From positions 1 through 36,034 of the forward strand of contig CAJYXJ010000009.1 in the NCBI GenBank assembly GCA_913778085.1: 36,034 nucleotides of DNA, read 5' to 3'. The notes under the pieces were generated by a model that was not told the origin of the DNA, did no database searches, and saw nothing but the letters and a program-made list of their open reading frames with translations. A program made the position numbers and the translations under genes. The stretch comes from an uncultured Chryseobacterium sp. (GTDB lineage: Bacteria > Bacteroidota > Bacteroidia > Flavobacteriales > Weeksellaceae). Positions 22,601-30,025 of this stretch are shown piece after piece. Within the stretch, counting starts at the first letter, position 1, and every line of letters begins with the position of its first letter.

Positions 22601-22849
22601 TTATGCACAACCTGATGGTAAAGGCAAGCTAACAGGTGTCCAGCCACATACGTGAGCATTATGTGCGTCTTGTGGAGGTTGATCTGTACCAACATGCCAT
22701 ACGATAGGAGCGGTGTCACCTGCGGATGTCGAATAACAATAAAGAAGATTGTAGCAAATAGTAATTTGATCTTGCATTTCGTATGGGTTTCTTTTTCCTC
22801 CAACGATACTTTTTAACCCTTCTCTCGAAATTTTTTTAAAGTTTTTCAT
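22601..22849 (-). CDS. Bacteriocin-like peptide precursor with GG leader
   Basis: An 82-residue peptide with a double-glycine leader (MKNFKKISREGLKSIVGG, cleavage expected after Gly18) of the kind common in Chryseobacterium bacteriocin-like proteins. Such leaders are cut and exported by peptidase-containing ABC transporters (C39 family). The mature part of 64 residues has four Cys (32, 38, 68, 81), enough for two disulfides, is Pro/Gly/His-rich toward the end and closes with LPSGCA. No immunity, modification or transporter gene is adjacent. It has its own terminator. Whether the product is antimicrobial, a signal or something else is unknown; the leader type is clear. Confidence 0.8.
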   Translation of the reverse strand: MKNFKKISREGLKSIVGGKRNPYEMQDQITICYNLLYCYSTSAGDTAPIVWHVGTDQPPQDAHNAHVCGWTPVSLPLPSGCA

Positions 22850-22947
22850 AGTATTTCATTTGTTCCATTCCTACTCTGTAAGCTTTTCGGATTCCGCTTT
22901 TTGTTTTACTTTGTACTAAAGAACGTACCACGTTATATATTTATTGT

Positions 22948-22974
22948 AAATATTTGTAAAATAAAATATTTGTA
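22948..22974. repeat. Two direct copies of AAATATTTGTA, 16 bases apart
   Basis: Identical 11-mers at 22948-22958 and 22964-22974 lie about 100 bases upstream of the GG-leader gene start in an A/T-rich gap. The period of 16 bases (1.5 helical turns) leaves a protein-binding role open; chance is possible given the base composition. Confidence 0.35.
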
Positions 22975-22998
22975 TAAATATATGGTTGTGATTAATTT

Positions 22999-23643
22999 TC
23001 ATTTCTTTTGAGAAAAGTCTTTTTTTCCATTCTGTACAGGATTGCTTATCGTTAATAAAATACTCTTTTTAATCTCTTTTTGTGAAGAATACAAAACATC
23101 ACAAACATTGCTTGTCAGTATATAATTTCCCTTGTTAATCACTACGAAATTCTCTCCGTTTGCCGGAACTGCCATATTATAGAAATTCTTCCCCTGAATT
23201 CTTACAACGAGATTACAGTCAGAATTATTTTTAAATAAAAGAATAACTTCTTTGCTGCTAATGTCCTCATTAAACATCGTATTCAGAAGCTTTACTGTTT
23301 TATCCTTATGCTCTTTTGGTGTGGAAGCTATCAATTGCTTAAATTCTTCCGTTTCTGCAGCGTTGGAATTTCTCATCAGATTACTTGGAATCTCTGAAAT
23401 AATGGGTCTTGCTACCATTGGCTTAGCATCTTTTTTGCCTTTCGTCCATTCTGCATTTTTCAAAGCAATCAATTTGGATTTTAAGACGCTTCTTCGCGGG
23501 TCATCAGGATGAGCGGTTTTTAGAAAGTCTTGAATTTCAGTAATGTTTTTACTTTCGAGAATGTTTTGGGAACTGTTTTTAACTTGAGAAGAATTGCAAC
23601 ATACGAGTATTGCTGCCGAAATAATCAACATTATTTTTTTCAT
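22999..23643 (-). CDS. Secreted protein, paralog B of a three-member family
   Basis: 214 residues with a lipoprotein-type signal peptide (core LIISAAILV, Cys15/Cys16). The mature protein has an N-terminal segment NILESKNITEIQDFLKTAHP then DDPRRSVLK (about 28-60) nearly identical to paralog C, a Lys/Pro linker, and the shared C-terminal domain (about 95-205): ETEEFKQLIASTPKEHKDKT, FKNNSDCNLVVRIQGKNF, PANGENFVVINKGNYILTS, NVCDVLYSSQKEI. The C-terminal domain looks like a small beta-sandwich with a conserved Cys pair. Function unknown. The family appears three times in 3.3 kb, around the GG-leader peptide and trmB. Confidence 0.8.
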   Translation of the reverse strand: MKKIMLIISAAILVCCNSSQVKNSSQNILESKNITEIQDFLKTAHPDDPRRSVLKSKLIALKNAEWTKGKKDAKPMVARPIISEIPSNLMRNSNAAETEEFKQLIASTPKEHKDKTVKLLNTMFNEDISSKEVILLFKNNSDCNLVVRIQGKNFYNMAVPANGENFVVINKGNYILTSNVCDVLYSSQKEIKKSILLTISNPVQNGKKDFSQKK

Positions 23644-23804
23644 GCCTTATCATTGTTTTGTGTTTATATGTGAGAACATAAGGTTGTAAAATATTACAGC
23701 CTTTAAGTTTTTAAACGAATTTTATTACTTAAAAATTATAGATAAGTTGAATTTTTAAAGTGTTTCGAAATAATCAGAGTGTTTTTCATTATAAGTTTTA
23801 TGTT

Positions 23805-24482
23805 TTAATTGATTTTGAATTTTATATAGGTAATCGTTTTGCCTTTTGCAGAGAACAGTTCTTCATAATAAGTTCTGATGTCTCTTAAATGCGGTGTATT
23901 CGGATCGTATTCCAAAGCTCCGTAAATATCGTGGTGCGCACTGATGATTTCGTAACCTGCACCTTGTAAATAGCCTAAAGTATAGCCGTGAAGAAACTCA
24001 GAGTCTGTTTTCAGATGAACAATTCCGCCTGGTTTTAAGAATTTTTTATATCTTTCTAAAAAGTCCGGGTGCGTTAATCTGTGTTTTGTGCGTTTATATT
24101 TGATTTGCGGATCCGGAAACGTAATCCAAATTTCATCCACTTCATTTTCACCGAAGAAATAGTCCACAAGCTCAATCTGTGTTCTCAGAAAAGCAGCATT
24201 GTGCATTCCATTTTCGACAGCCTCTTTTGCCCCGAACCAGAATCTTGCCCCCTTAACGTCGATTCCGATAAAGTTTTTTTCAGGAAACGCTTTAGCAAGG
24301 CCTACCGTATATTCTCCCTTTCCACAGCCCAGTTCCAAAACGATGGGATTTTCATTTTTAAAGAAGTCCTGTCTCCATTTTCCTTTAAGATCAAAGCCGT
24401 TTAGAGCCTCTTCCCTGGTTGGTTGAATAACGTTCGGTAATATTTTGTTTTCTGCGAATCTTGCTAATTTGTTTTTACCCAT
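23805..24482 (-). CDS. trmB: tRNA (guanine46-N7)-methyltransferase TrmB
   Basis: 225 residues. The SAM-binding motif VLELGCGKGEYTVGLA (48-63), GIDVKGARFW (74-83), the catalytic-region motif ITFPDPQIKYKRTKHRL and the C-terminal DPNTPHLRDIRTYYEE are those of TrmB, which methylates N7 of G46 in the variable loop of tRNAs. The basic stretch after PDP has the Bacteroidota form. It has its own -7 element at 24503-24510 and appears to have been placed among the paralog genes rather than being part of them. Confidence 0.96.
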   Translation of the reverse strand: MGKNKLARFAENKILPNVIQPTREEALNGFDLKGKWRQDFFKNENPIVLELGCGKGEYTVGLAKAFPEKNFIGIDVKGARFWFGAKEAVENGMHNAAFLRTQIELVDYFFGENEVDEIWITFPDPQIKYKRTKHRLTHPDFLERYKKFLKPGGIVHLKTDSEFLHGYTLGYLQGAGYEIISAHHDIYGALEYDPNTPHLRDIRTYYEELFSAKGKTITYIKFKIN

Positions 24483-24502
24483 GAGAAATTTATAAAATCC
24501 CG

Positions 24503-24510
24503 CAAAAATA
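24503..24510 (-). promoter_or_regulatory. Probable trmB -7 element
   Basis: The minus strand reads TATTTTTG, 20 bases before the ATG at 24482. Confidence 0.5.
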
Positions 24511-24563
24511 ACGAATTTTACACAAATGCCTCTTTTTTAAGAGTTAAAATAACAGGATAGGAT

Positions 24564-25349
24564 CTATTTTTTAGCGGAACTTCCCAAGGCAACCATTAAA
24601 GGTTTCTGGATGGTTTTTTGGGAGGCATACTGCGCACCACAGACAATGCTGGTGAAAAGGTAATCTCCTTTTTCAACAACAATGGAGTTGTCGCCGTGGG
24701 AAGGTACGGGAAGTCTGTATTTGGTGGTTCCGATTCCTTCTATTCTTACGATGATATTACAGTCCGATTTGTTTTCGATCATGACGATGCATTCTTTCGC
24801 ATTCGGATCATTATCGAAAAGGGAGTTTAAGATTTTTACAGTCTTATTTTTATGCTCCGAGGGATTTTCCGCCATCAGCATATTGAATTCCGCCGCTTCA
24901 GCATCCGGGATGGCTGCAACGGTGGTTGTGGTAACGGCAGCGGCGGCAACATATACATTCTTCGGATTACTGGGAGTATATACTACTGCGGCCTGGCCTA
25001 CCTGCAGTTCTTTCTGGTATTTGGCAATCTGCTTCTGCTTGATGATGGCATTCATTTCATCAAAGGATATTTTTGTGGAAGGACGTCTTTTCAACATCGC
25101 CAGCCAATCCTGCATCTGCTTTACTTTGGTGTCTCCAGGCTTGGCATTTTTAATGTATTCTTTCATCATTTCCATTACCCGTGGCTTCAATACGGATCTT
25201 CGTGGATCATCCGGGTGGGCATCCCTTAAAAAGGCATTGATCTCATAGATGCTTTTGCTCCTTAAGATGTTACTGTAATCTTTATCTCTCGATTGTGCTG
25301 AAAGATTAATAAAAAGAATGGCACTGAAGAATAAAAGTAACTTTTTCAT
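24564..25349 (-). CDS. Secreted protein, paralog C of a three-member family
   Basis: 261 residues with a signal peptide (1-19, ending LSAQ) and no lipobox, unlike paralogs A and B. It has the N-terminal segment SKSIYEINAFLRDAHP then DDPRRSVLKPRVMEMMKE (about 30-70), a longer middle part (WLAMLKRRPSTKISFDEMNA, then an Ala/Val-rich stretch AAAAVTTTTVAAIPDAEAAE), and the shared C-terminal domain (about 155-258) with EFNMLMAENPSEHKNKTVKI, IENKSDCNIIVRIEG, PSHGDNSIVVEKGDYLFTS and IVCGAQYASQKTI. It is the longest member and may be ancestral. No function known to me; likely exported to the periplasm or surface. Confidence 0.8.
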   Translation of the reverse strand: MKKLLLFFSAILFINLSAQSRDKDYSNILRSKSIYEINAFLRDAHPDDPRRSVLKPRVMEMMKEYIKNAKPGDTKVKQMQDWLAMLKRRPSTKISFDEMNAIIKQKQIAKYQKELQVGQAAVVYTPSNPKNVYVAAAAVTTTTVAAIPDAEAAEFNMLMAENPSEHKNKTVKILNSLFDNDPNAKECIVMIENKSDCNIIVRIEGIGTTKYRLPVPSHGDNSIVVEKGDYLFTSIVCGAQYASQKTIQKPLMVALGSSAKK

Positions 25350-25504
25350 TTACTAATATTTGGATTAAAAAAAGATAATTGTGATTTCTCTCTTTTAGTT
25401 TACTTATTCTGGTTATTGGCGGATAAAACTACAGGGTTAATCAAGCTGTAGGATTCATACACTTAATTTTTGCTAAAATTAAACATTATTTAAACAAAAC
25501 AAAA

Positions 25505-25534
25505 AATGTATACTGCGAATTTGCAATATACATT
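25505..25534 (-). terminator. Terminator of the carboxypeptidase-regulatory-like gene
   Basis: A 12-bp stem (arms 25505-25516 and 25523-25534, one G-U pair, 6-base loop) is followed on the minus strand by TTTTTTGTTTTG. It lies about 28 bases past the stop at 25562. Confidence 0.85.
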
Positions 25535-25561
25535 TTTAATTTTTATCGAAAGTAATCCGGA

Positions 25562-26350
25562 TTATTTTACAACATCCTGAAGGTGAGAGTTTCTAAGTCT
25601 TCGTTGGTAAATCGGCAGATATTTTTCTATAGGAATTTTTATCGCTTCAAAATTGCCTGCCAGCACATAAGGCTCGATGTTTTCGGAGGTGTATACGAAC
25701 TGAAGGAAATTGTCGATCAGGTTCTCAGGAATTTTAAATTTTGTAAAATAATCTTTTCCCAAATAATTCTTGATCTGGGTAATGGAACTGTTCATTCTTT
25801 CATAAGCTACATAACGCTGTTTTTTCTTTCTTTCCCCGGAAAGGATATCATAAATGCTTTCGAGACTGAAGGTAAGCCCGCCGTCACGTAATCCGGCTAC
25901 CGGTAGCTGAGGAGGGGTTCCGTCGCCTTTCGGTTCCGGAAGACCAATTACTTTTTTTATGGCCAGTGCCTTATCTTCTTTTCGTATGGAATTGATATCA
26001 TATCTCAAATTTCCGGTAGGCCTGAAGCGGCTGATCACGACTTCCTGAATATCGTGATAAGCAATTTTCAGTTCCACTAAATTTTTCTGATCGATCATTT
26101 GAGGCGTCAGCTTAATATCTTTCCGTTCCGTTACAATGGACGTGAACCGGATCACATCACCCGGATTTGCCGGAATGGAAAAATCACCGTTATAATCGCT
26201 GAGAACCGTCTTCAGTGTGGAAAGATTGGTAACGTAAATCTGGTTGAGATACAATACGGAATTATCTTTCAGGAATACTTCGCCGGAATATGACTGCGCG
26301 TTAATTTTTGCCAGAAAAACCAACAGCAAGAGGGTAAATAGCTTCTTCAT
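25562..26350 (-). CDS. Secreted carboxypeptidase regulatory-like protein
   Basis: 262 residues: signal peptide (1-18, ending INAQ), then a beta-sandwich of the carboxypeptidase D regulatory-like type (about 20-100), with SGEVFLKDNSVLYLNQIYV and LSDYNGDFSIPANPGDVIRF, followed by a mostly helical region of about 160 residues with GLPEPKGDGTPPQLPVAGL and SLESIYDILSGERKKKQ. This resembles small periplasmic flavobacterial proteins that carry the same domain as the N-terminal end of TonB-dependent receptors, but lack the barrel. I chose the ATG at 26350 because a TAATTTTG element (26360-26367) overlaps the ATG at 26362. Function unknown. Confidence 0.8.
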   Translation of the reverse strand: MKKLFTLLLLVFLAKINAQSYSGEVFLKDNSVLYLNQIYVTNLSTLKTVLSDYNGDFSIPANPGDVIRFTSIVTERKDIKLTPQMIDQKNLVELKIAYHDIQEVVISRFRPTGNLRYDINSIRKEDKALAIKKVIGLPEPKGDGTPPQLPVAGLRDGGLTFSLESIYDILSGERKKKQRYVAYERMNSSITQIKNYLGKDYFTKFKIPENLIDNFLQFVYTSENIEPYVLAGNFEAIKIPIEKYLPIYQRRLRNSHLQDVVK

Positions 26351-26359
26351 ATAATATGG

Positions 26360-26367
26360 CAAAATTA
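26360..26367 (-). promoter_or_regulatory. Probable -7 element of the carboxypeptidase-regulatory-like gene
   Basis: The minus strand reads TAATTTTG, 9 bases before the ATG at 26350. It overlaps an upstream in-frame ATG and thus decides the start. Confidence 0.5.
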
Positions 26368-26411
26368 CACAGAAATTGTACCAACTCCTACCTATTTCAG
26401 AAGTGAAAACA

Positions 26412-26438
26412 GGTTAAAGTTATATTAAACTTTAAACC
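26412..26438 (-). terminator. Possible terminator of giant surface protein 3
   Basis: A 9-bp stem with one bulge (GGTT-AAAGT against ACTTTAAACC on the plus strand) has a weak T-run (TGTTTTC). It is the only hairpin I see after the gene ending at 26514. Confidence 0.35.
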
Positions 26439-26513
26439 AAAACTGTTAAGGAATGTTATAGGTTATCTTTAATTAAAATTCACCGTTAAATTTTTTAAAC
26501 TAAATCTTATGAA

Positions 26514-29500
26514 TTAGTAATTTTTTACCAAAAGCCAGCTTGAATATTTCACCGTTGTAGTACCCCCGAATTCTGTCCAGCTGATGAAATACCAGTAGGT
26601 GGCCGTATTCACAGGACGTCCTGTTATTTTTCCGTCCCAGATGAACCTGTTGGTAGATGATCCTCTGAAAACTTCAGCACCGTACCTGTCGAAAATCCTG
26701 AAAATAATATTATCATTATTCATTAAAGAAGAATAATCTATCGCATCATTATATCCGTCCAGATTCGGAGTAATGGTATTGATAAGATTGATAATTACAA
26801 AATCCCTTATGGCCTCTTCACATCTGTTGGAATCGCGTACGTGGAGCACATGGTTTCCGCGGGGTACATTATTGAAAACATTGGAACTTTGCCATGCCGT
26901 ACCGTCTAAGGAGTATTCATATGGAGGGGTACCGCCGCTGGCACTCACGGTGACCGTATTTCCGCTGATGTCGATCATTGTGATTACGGGAAGGGTAGAT
27001 TCCGTAACGTCTACCGTCTGCCGGTACGTACATCCGTCGAAAGTAAGATCTACAAAATAAGCTCCGGAAGATACATTGGAAATCGACTGGGTCGTGGCTC
27101 CGGTACTCCATTGGTAACTGTCAAAGCCGGGGCCTGCATCCAGGGTAGTCAAAGCTTTAGGACAGATAATTTTATTGGCAAGGACAGTAGAGTGTTTAGG
27201 AATTTTGACAGTTACGGTGATCGATGCAATATTCGGGCATACGCCTGATTTCTGAAATCTAATGTAAACGGTAGTTGTACCGGTTAAATTCATAGGGCTT
27301 GTAAGGACTGCTGTATTATTCTGTGCATCCGATAAAGTAGGATGAAAGGTTGCAGTTACCTGCGGATCCGTTGTAAACTGGTTGATGAAAGATAACAGGT
27401 CAATTGATTTGGTTCCGTCCAGATCATCGTCACACATCGTTACGGTATGGCTGGTTTTAAGCAGTGCCACTTTGGCCCCGACCGTAAAAGTGAGCGGCTT
27501 GATTACCGGCGGACATCCGTCGGGAGATTCCACCCTGATATAGATGGTTGTCGTCGTCGTGTAAGACCAGTTGTTAGGAAGTGTATTCGTACTTCCCAGG
27601 TTGGCCTCAGTAATATTTGCATAATATTTTACATTGGTAAAATATGAAGGATTACTTAAAACAATAGGGGTAATGTTCGATAATGTTACATTCACGATAC
27701 CATCCAGATTATCGTCGCAGAAGGTTCCCGTATAATTACTCAGCACATTTGCAAAAGGGTATAGATTAAGGGTAATCTGTGCAATCGCTTTACAGCCGAT
27801 ATTGTTTTTCACCACTGCATAAATGATCGTTCCGTTCGTAGCAGAATAAGATCCCGGATTCGTGATGGCTGTTCCGGCAGTTTCATTTTGGGCGTTTATT
27901 AAAGAGGTATAATATGTAGTCGTTACCGGAGAATTACTGGTAACATTTGCTGTGGTTAAATTGAATATTCCCTGTCCTGATCCATTGTCACAAGCTGTGA
28001 GAGCAGCATTGTTTACTGTAAGCACCTGAATGTTGATGGTTACCGTTACCGTTTCACAATCCGGAAAATTGGGATCGTTTCCGCAGAATGTATAACTGAA
28101 CGTATCCGTTCCGGTCGTTCCGGGATTAGTAACCGTATAGGTAATTGCTCCGGTCGTGGTATTTACGGTGGCTGTTCCCAAAGTCGGTGGGGTAAGAATA
28201 GCTACCGTCGAAGGTACCGGTGTCTGGGTAGAGTTCGTAAACGTCGGAGTAATAGTTCTGGTGTTGCAGACTCCATAAGTGGTATTGGTAAGCCTGGTAC
28301 AGTTCAGTACCTTAAACTGTTCAGTGATCAGTGGGGCACAGCTTCCCATGGTTACGGAACACGTATAATAGCCGGGCTGTGTAGGAGTGATTGATGAACC
28401 GGTAGCTCCCGGAATCAGCACACCGCCGATATACCATTGGTAAGTGTCATAAATAATAGGATCGACCGTAAGCACGATTCCCGGAATACAGTCGCCCCCG
28501 GATTTCAGGATAACAGGCTGCGTGGGGAATCCGGCAAAAAAACCACCGTAACCTACGGCGTCGCTTCCTGCATTTATGCCCGCTGTTATGGCCTTTGAAG
28601 AATTGACTGTAATGGTTCCTGTAGTATTCGGGATGCCATAGGTTACCCAGTTGTTTGTTCCTGTCATATCAAAAGGGCCTGTAGAAGCAGGGGGAGCAAC
28701 TCCGTTTACGGTAACAACAGCGCCTCTTTCGGTAATCAGGTTCAGTTTGGTAGGAATATTTAAAATTCCACTCGGGTTCCCGTTGGAATAAACAAAGTTC
28801 TCATCGATAAGACCAAGTTCATTAATCTGCTTCGGAAGATAGCAGTTCAGGGCAGGAATAAAGTTAAAACCTCCCGTAGCTACTTCAGCTCCAGCCGTGT
28901 TTGCCCCGGCAAGTACCTGGTATATATAAGCATTTTTAGATGTCCTGATATATAGATTGTAATGCCCATTCCCCTGAAGCTGGTATTTTGTATCCGGAAT
29001 CATGAAATACTGCCCGATATTTAAAGTGGCAATAGGAGCAGTTTCATTATTTACACGAACTTCCGTATTGTTTTCAGTGGCAATTACAAGTGCGCCTTCC
29101 ATATTGGCTCCGATGCTTCCGTTGCCCTTTACCAAAGCAAATTCATTTCCCAATCTTTCCACCGGAACAGCCTGGTCCATCAAAATATCGGAACTTGTTG
29201 GAAAATTCCCTGCATATTGTCCGTTAAAGTTTCCGTTGGTAACATTTACATTTTTATTCGCTACAATTTTAGCTCCGATAAAGCCATCGAAATTTCCCGT
29301 ATTGGTTCCGATCCCGTCGATGATGTAAGACTGTCCTTTGTTCAAAGTAAACGTCATCGTCGGGGTCGTGGTTCCTGTGGTTCCGTTTGAGAACTGTACG
29401 GTTGGTTTATATCCTGATATGGTAACAGTAGTATTGTCATCCGTTGCAAGAATACTTGTCATAAAATTCAGGATTGAATTATTGACTGTAATGGGAGCAT

Positions 29501-29915
29501 TAGCCGCATAGAACGTTTTTCCCGTGGAGGGAATTCCTTTTGAGGTAATAATTTCCGCATGATTGAAAACGGAGAACCGTAAGTTGGCATAGAAAGGAAA
29601 TTCAGCTTTTACATAAAGTCCTTTTGTGGTCGGCGTAAAAAGATCAGCCTGTTGGGAGGTAATGATGTAATCCCGTAAAATATCTACTTTCTGAGGACTG
29701 CCTTTGCTGATGGTAGCCGTAGCAATTAAGATATTGTTATTATAAATGCTTACGGGAAAAGGGGTTGTACGATTAGTGGAAAGATATAATCGCTGATAAG
29801 GATTGGTATTTCCCGTTCTGTCTACCATTGGGGCAAACCAATGTTCCCTATCCAGCTGTGCAAATGTAAAGGTGAAAAAATAAAATACAAATAAAAGGGA
29901 TAGAGTTTTCTTCAT
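26514..29915 (-). CDS. Giant T9SS type B surface protein with IgGFc-binding-like domain (copy 3, longest)
   Basis: 1,133 residues: signal peptide (1-19, FTFAQ), an IgGFc-binding-like domain (about 20-340; REHWFAP, RLYLSTNRTTPFPV, RLGNEFALVKGNGSI, NNTEVRV), a Cys-containing Ig-like module (about 480-550), a bacterial Ig/cadherin-like module with PTLGTATVNTTTGAITYTV (about 555-640), three related modules with CDNGSGQG, CDDNLDG and CDDDLDG (about 650-905), a SprB-like segment SGGTPPYEYSLDG (about 985-1040), and the T9SS type B domain (about 1045-1133; NTITPNLDGYNDAIDY, FDRYGAEVF, WDGK). The two other copies have one module where this has three. Likely secreted and surface-attached, possibly adhesive; binding to IgG is not implied. 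A TAAATTTG element lies at 29934-29941. Confidence 0.88.
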   Translation of the reverse strand: MKKTLSLLFVFYFFTFTFAQLDREHWFAPMVDRTGNTNPYQRLYLSTNRTTPFPVSIYNNNILIATATISKGSPQKVDILRDYIITSQQADLFTPTTKGLYVKAEFPFYANLRFSVFNHAEIITSKGIPSTGKTFYAANAPITVNNSILNFMTSILATDDNTTVTISGYKPTVQFSNGTTGTTTPTMTFTLNKGQSYIIDGIGTNTGNFDGFIGAKIVANKNVNVTNGNFNGQYAGNFPTSSDILMDQAVPVERLGNEFALVKGNGSIGANMEGALVIATENNTEVRVNNETAPIATLNIGQYFMIPDTKYQLQGNGHYNLYIRTSKNAYIYQVLAGANTAGAEVATGGFNFIPALNCYLPKQINELGLIDENFVYSNGNPSGILNIPTKLNLITERGAVVTVNGVAPPASTGPFDMTGTNNWVTYGIPNTTGTITVNSSKAITAGINAGSDAVGYGGFFAGFPTQPVILKSGGDCIPGIVLTVDPIIYDTYQWYIGGVLIPGATGSSITPTQPGYYTCSVTMGSCAPLITEQFKVLNCTRLTNTTYGVCNTRTITPTFTNSTQTPVPSTVAILTPPTLGTATVNTTTGAITYTVTNPGTTGTDTFSYTFCGNDPNFPDCETVTVTINIQVLTVNNAALTACDNGSGQGIFNLTTANVTSNSPVTTTYYTSLINAQNETAGTAITNPGSYSATNGTIIYAVVKNNIGCKAIAQITLNLYPFANVLSNYTGTFCDDNLDGIVNVTLSNITPIVLSNPSYFTNVKYYANITEANLGSTNTLPNNWSYTTTTTIYIRVESPDGCPPVIKPLTFTVGAKVALLKTSHTVTMCDDDLDGTKSIDLLSFINQFTTDPQVTATFHPTLSDAQNNTAVLTSPMNLTGTTTVYIRFQKSGVCPNIASITVTVKIPKHSTVLANKIICPKALTTLDAGPGFDSYQWSTGATTQSISNVSSGAYFVDLTFDGCTYRQTVDVTESTLPVITMIDISGNTVTVSASGGTPPYEYSLDGTAWQSSNVFNNVPRGNHVLHVRDSNRCEEAIRDFVIINLINTITPNLDGYNDAIDYSSLMNNDNIIFRIFDRYGAEVFRGSSTNRFIWDGKITGRPVNTATYWYFISWTEFGGTTTVKYSSWLLVKNY

Positions 29916-29933
29916 TTAGGTTGCCTTTTAACA

Positions 29934-29941
29934 CAAATTTA
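29934..29941 (-). promoter_or_regulatory. Probable -7 element of surface protein copy 3
   Basis: The minus strand reads TAAATTTG, 18 bases before the ATG at 29915. Confidence 0.5.
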
Positions 29942-29977
29942 ATAATAAAAAGTATTACCCTGTTAAAAAAATAACAA

Positions 29978-30005
29978 AAAACCATGATTTCAAAATCATG
30001 GTTTT
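29978..30005 (-). terminator. Terminator of surface protein copy 2
   Basis: A perfect stem (AAAACCATGATTT / AAATCATGGTTTT) is followed on the minus strand by TTTTTTGTTATTTTTTT. It lies 20 bases past the stop at 30026. Confidence 0.85.
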
Positions 30006-30025
30006 CAGTATTTTAATCAGAAGTT

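Noticed and set aside
22525-22803. N-terminal extension of the lipoprotein gene at 22072
   Set aside because: It overlaps the GG-leader peptide gene and a terminator hairpin, and lacks the composition of a real protein. The internal ATG gives a clean lipoprotein signal peptide.
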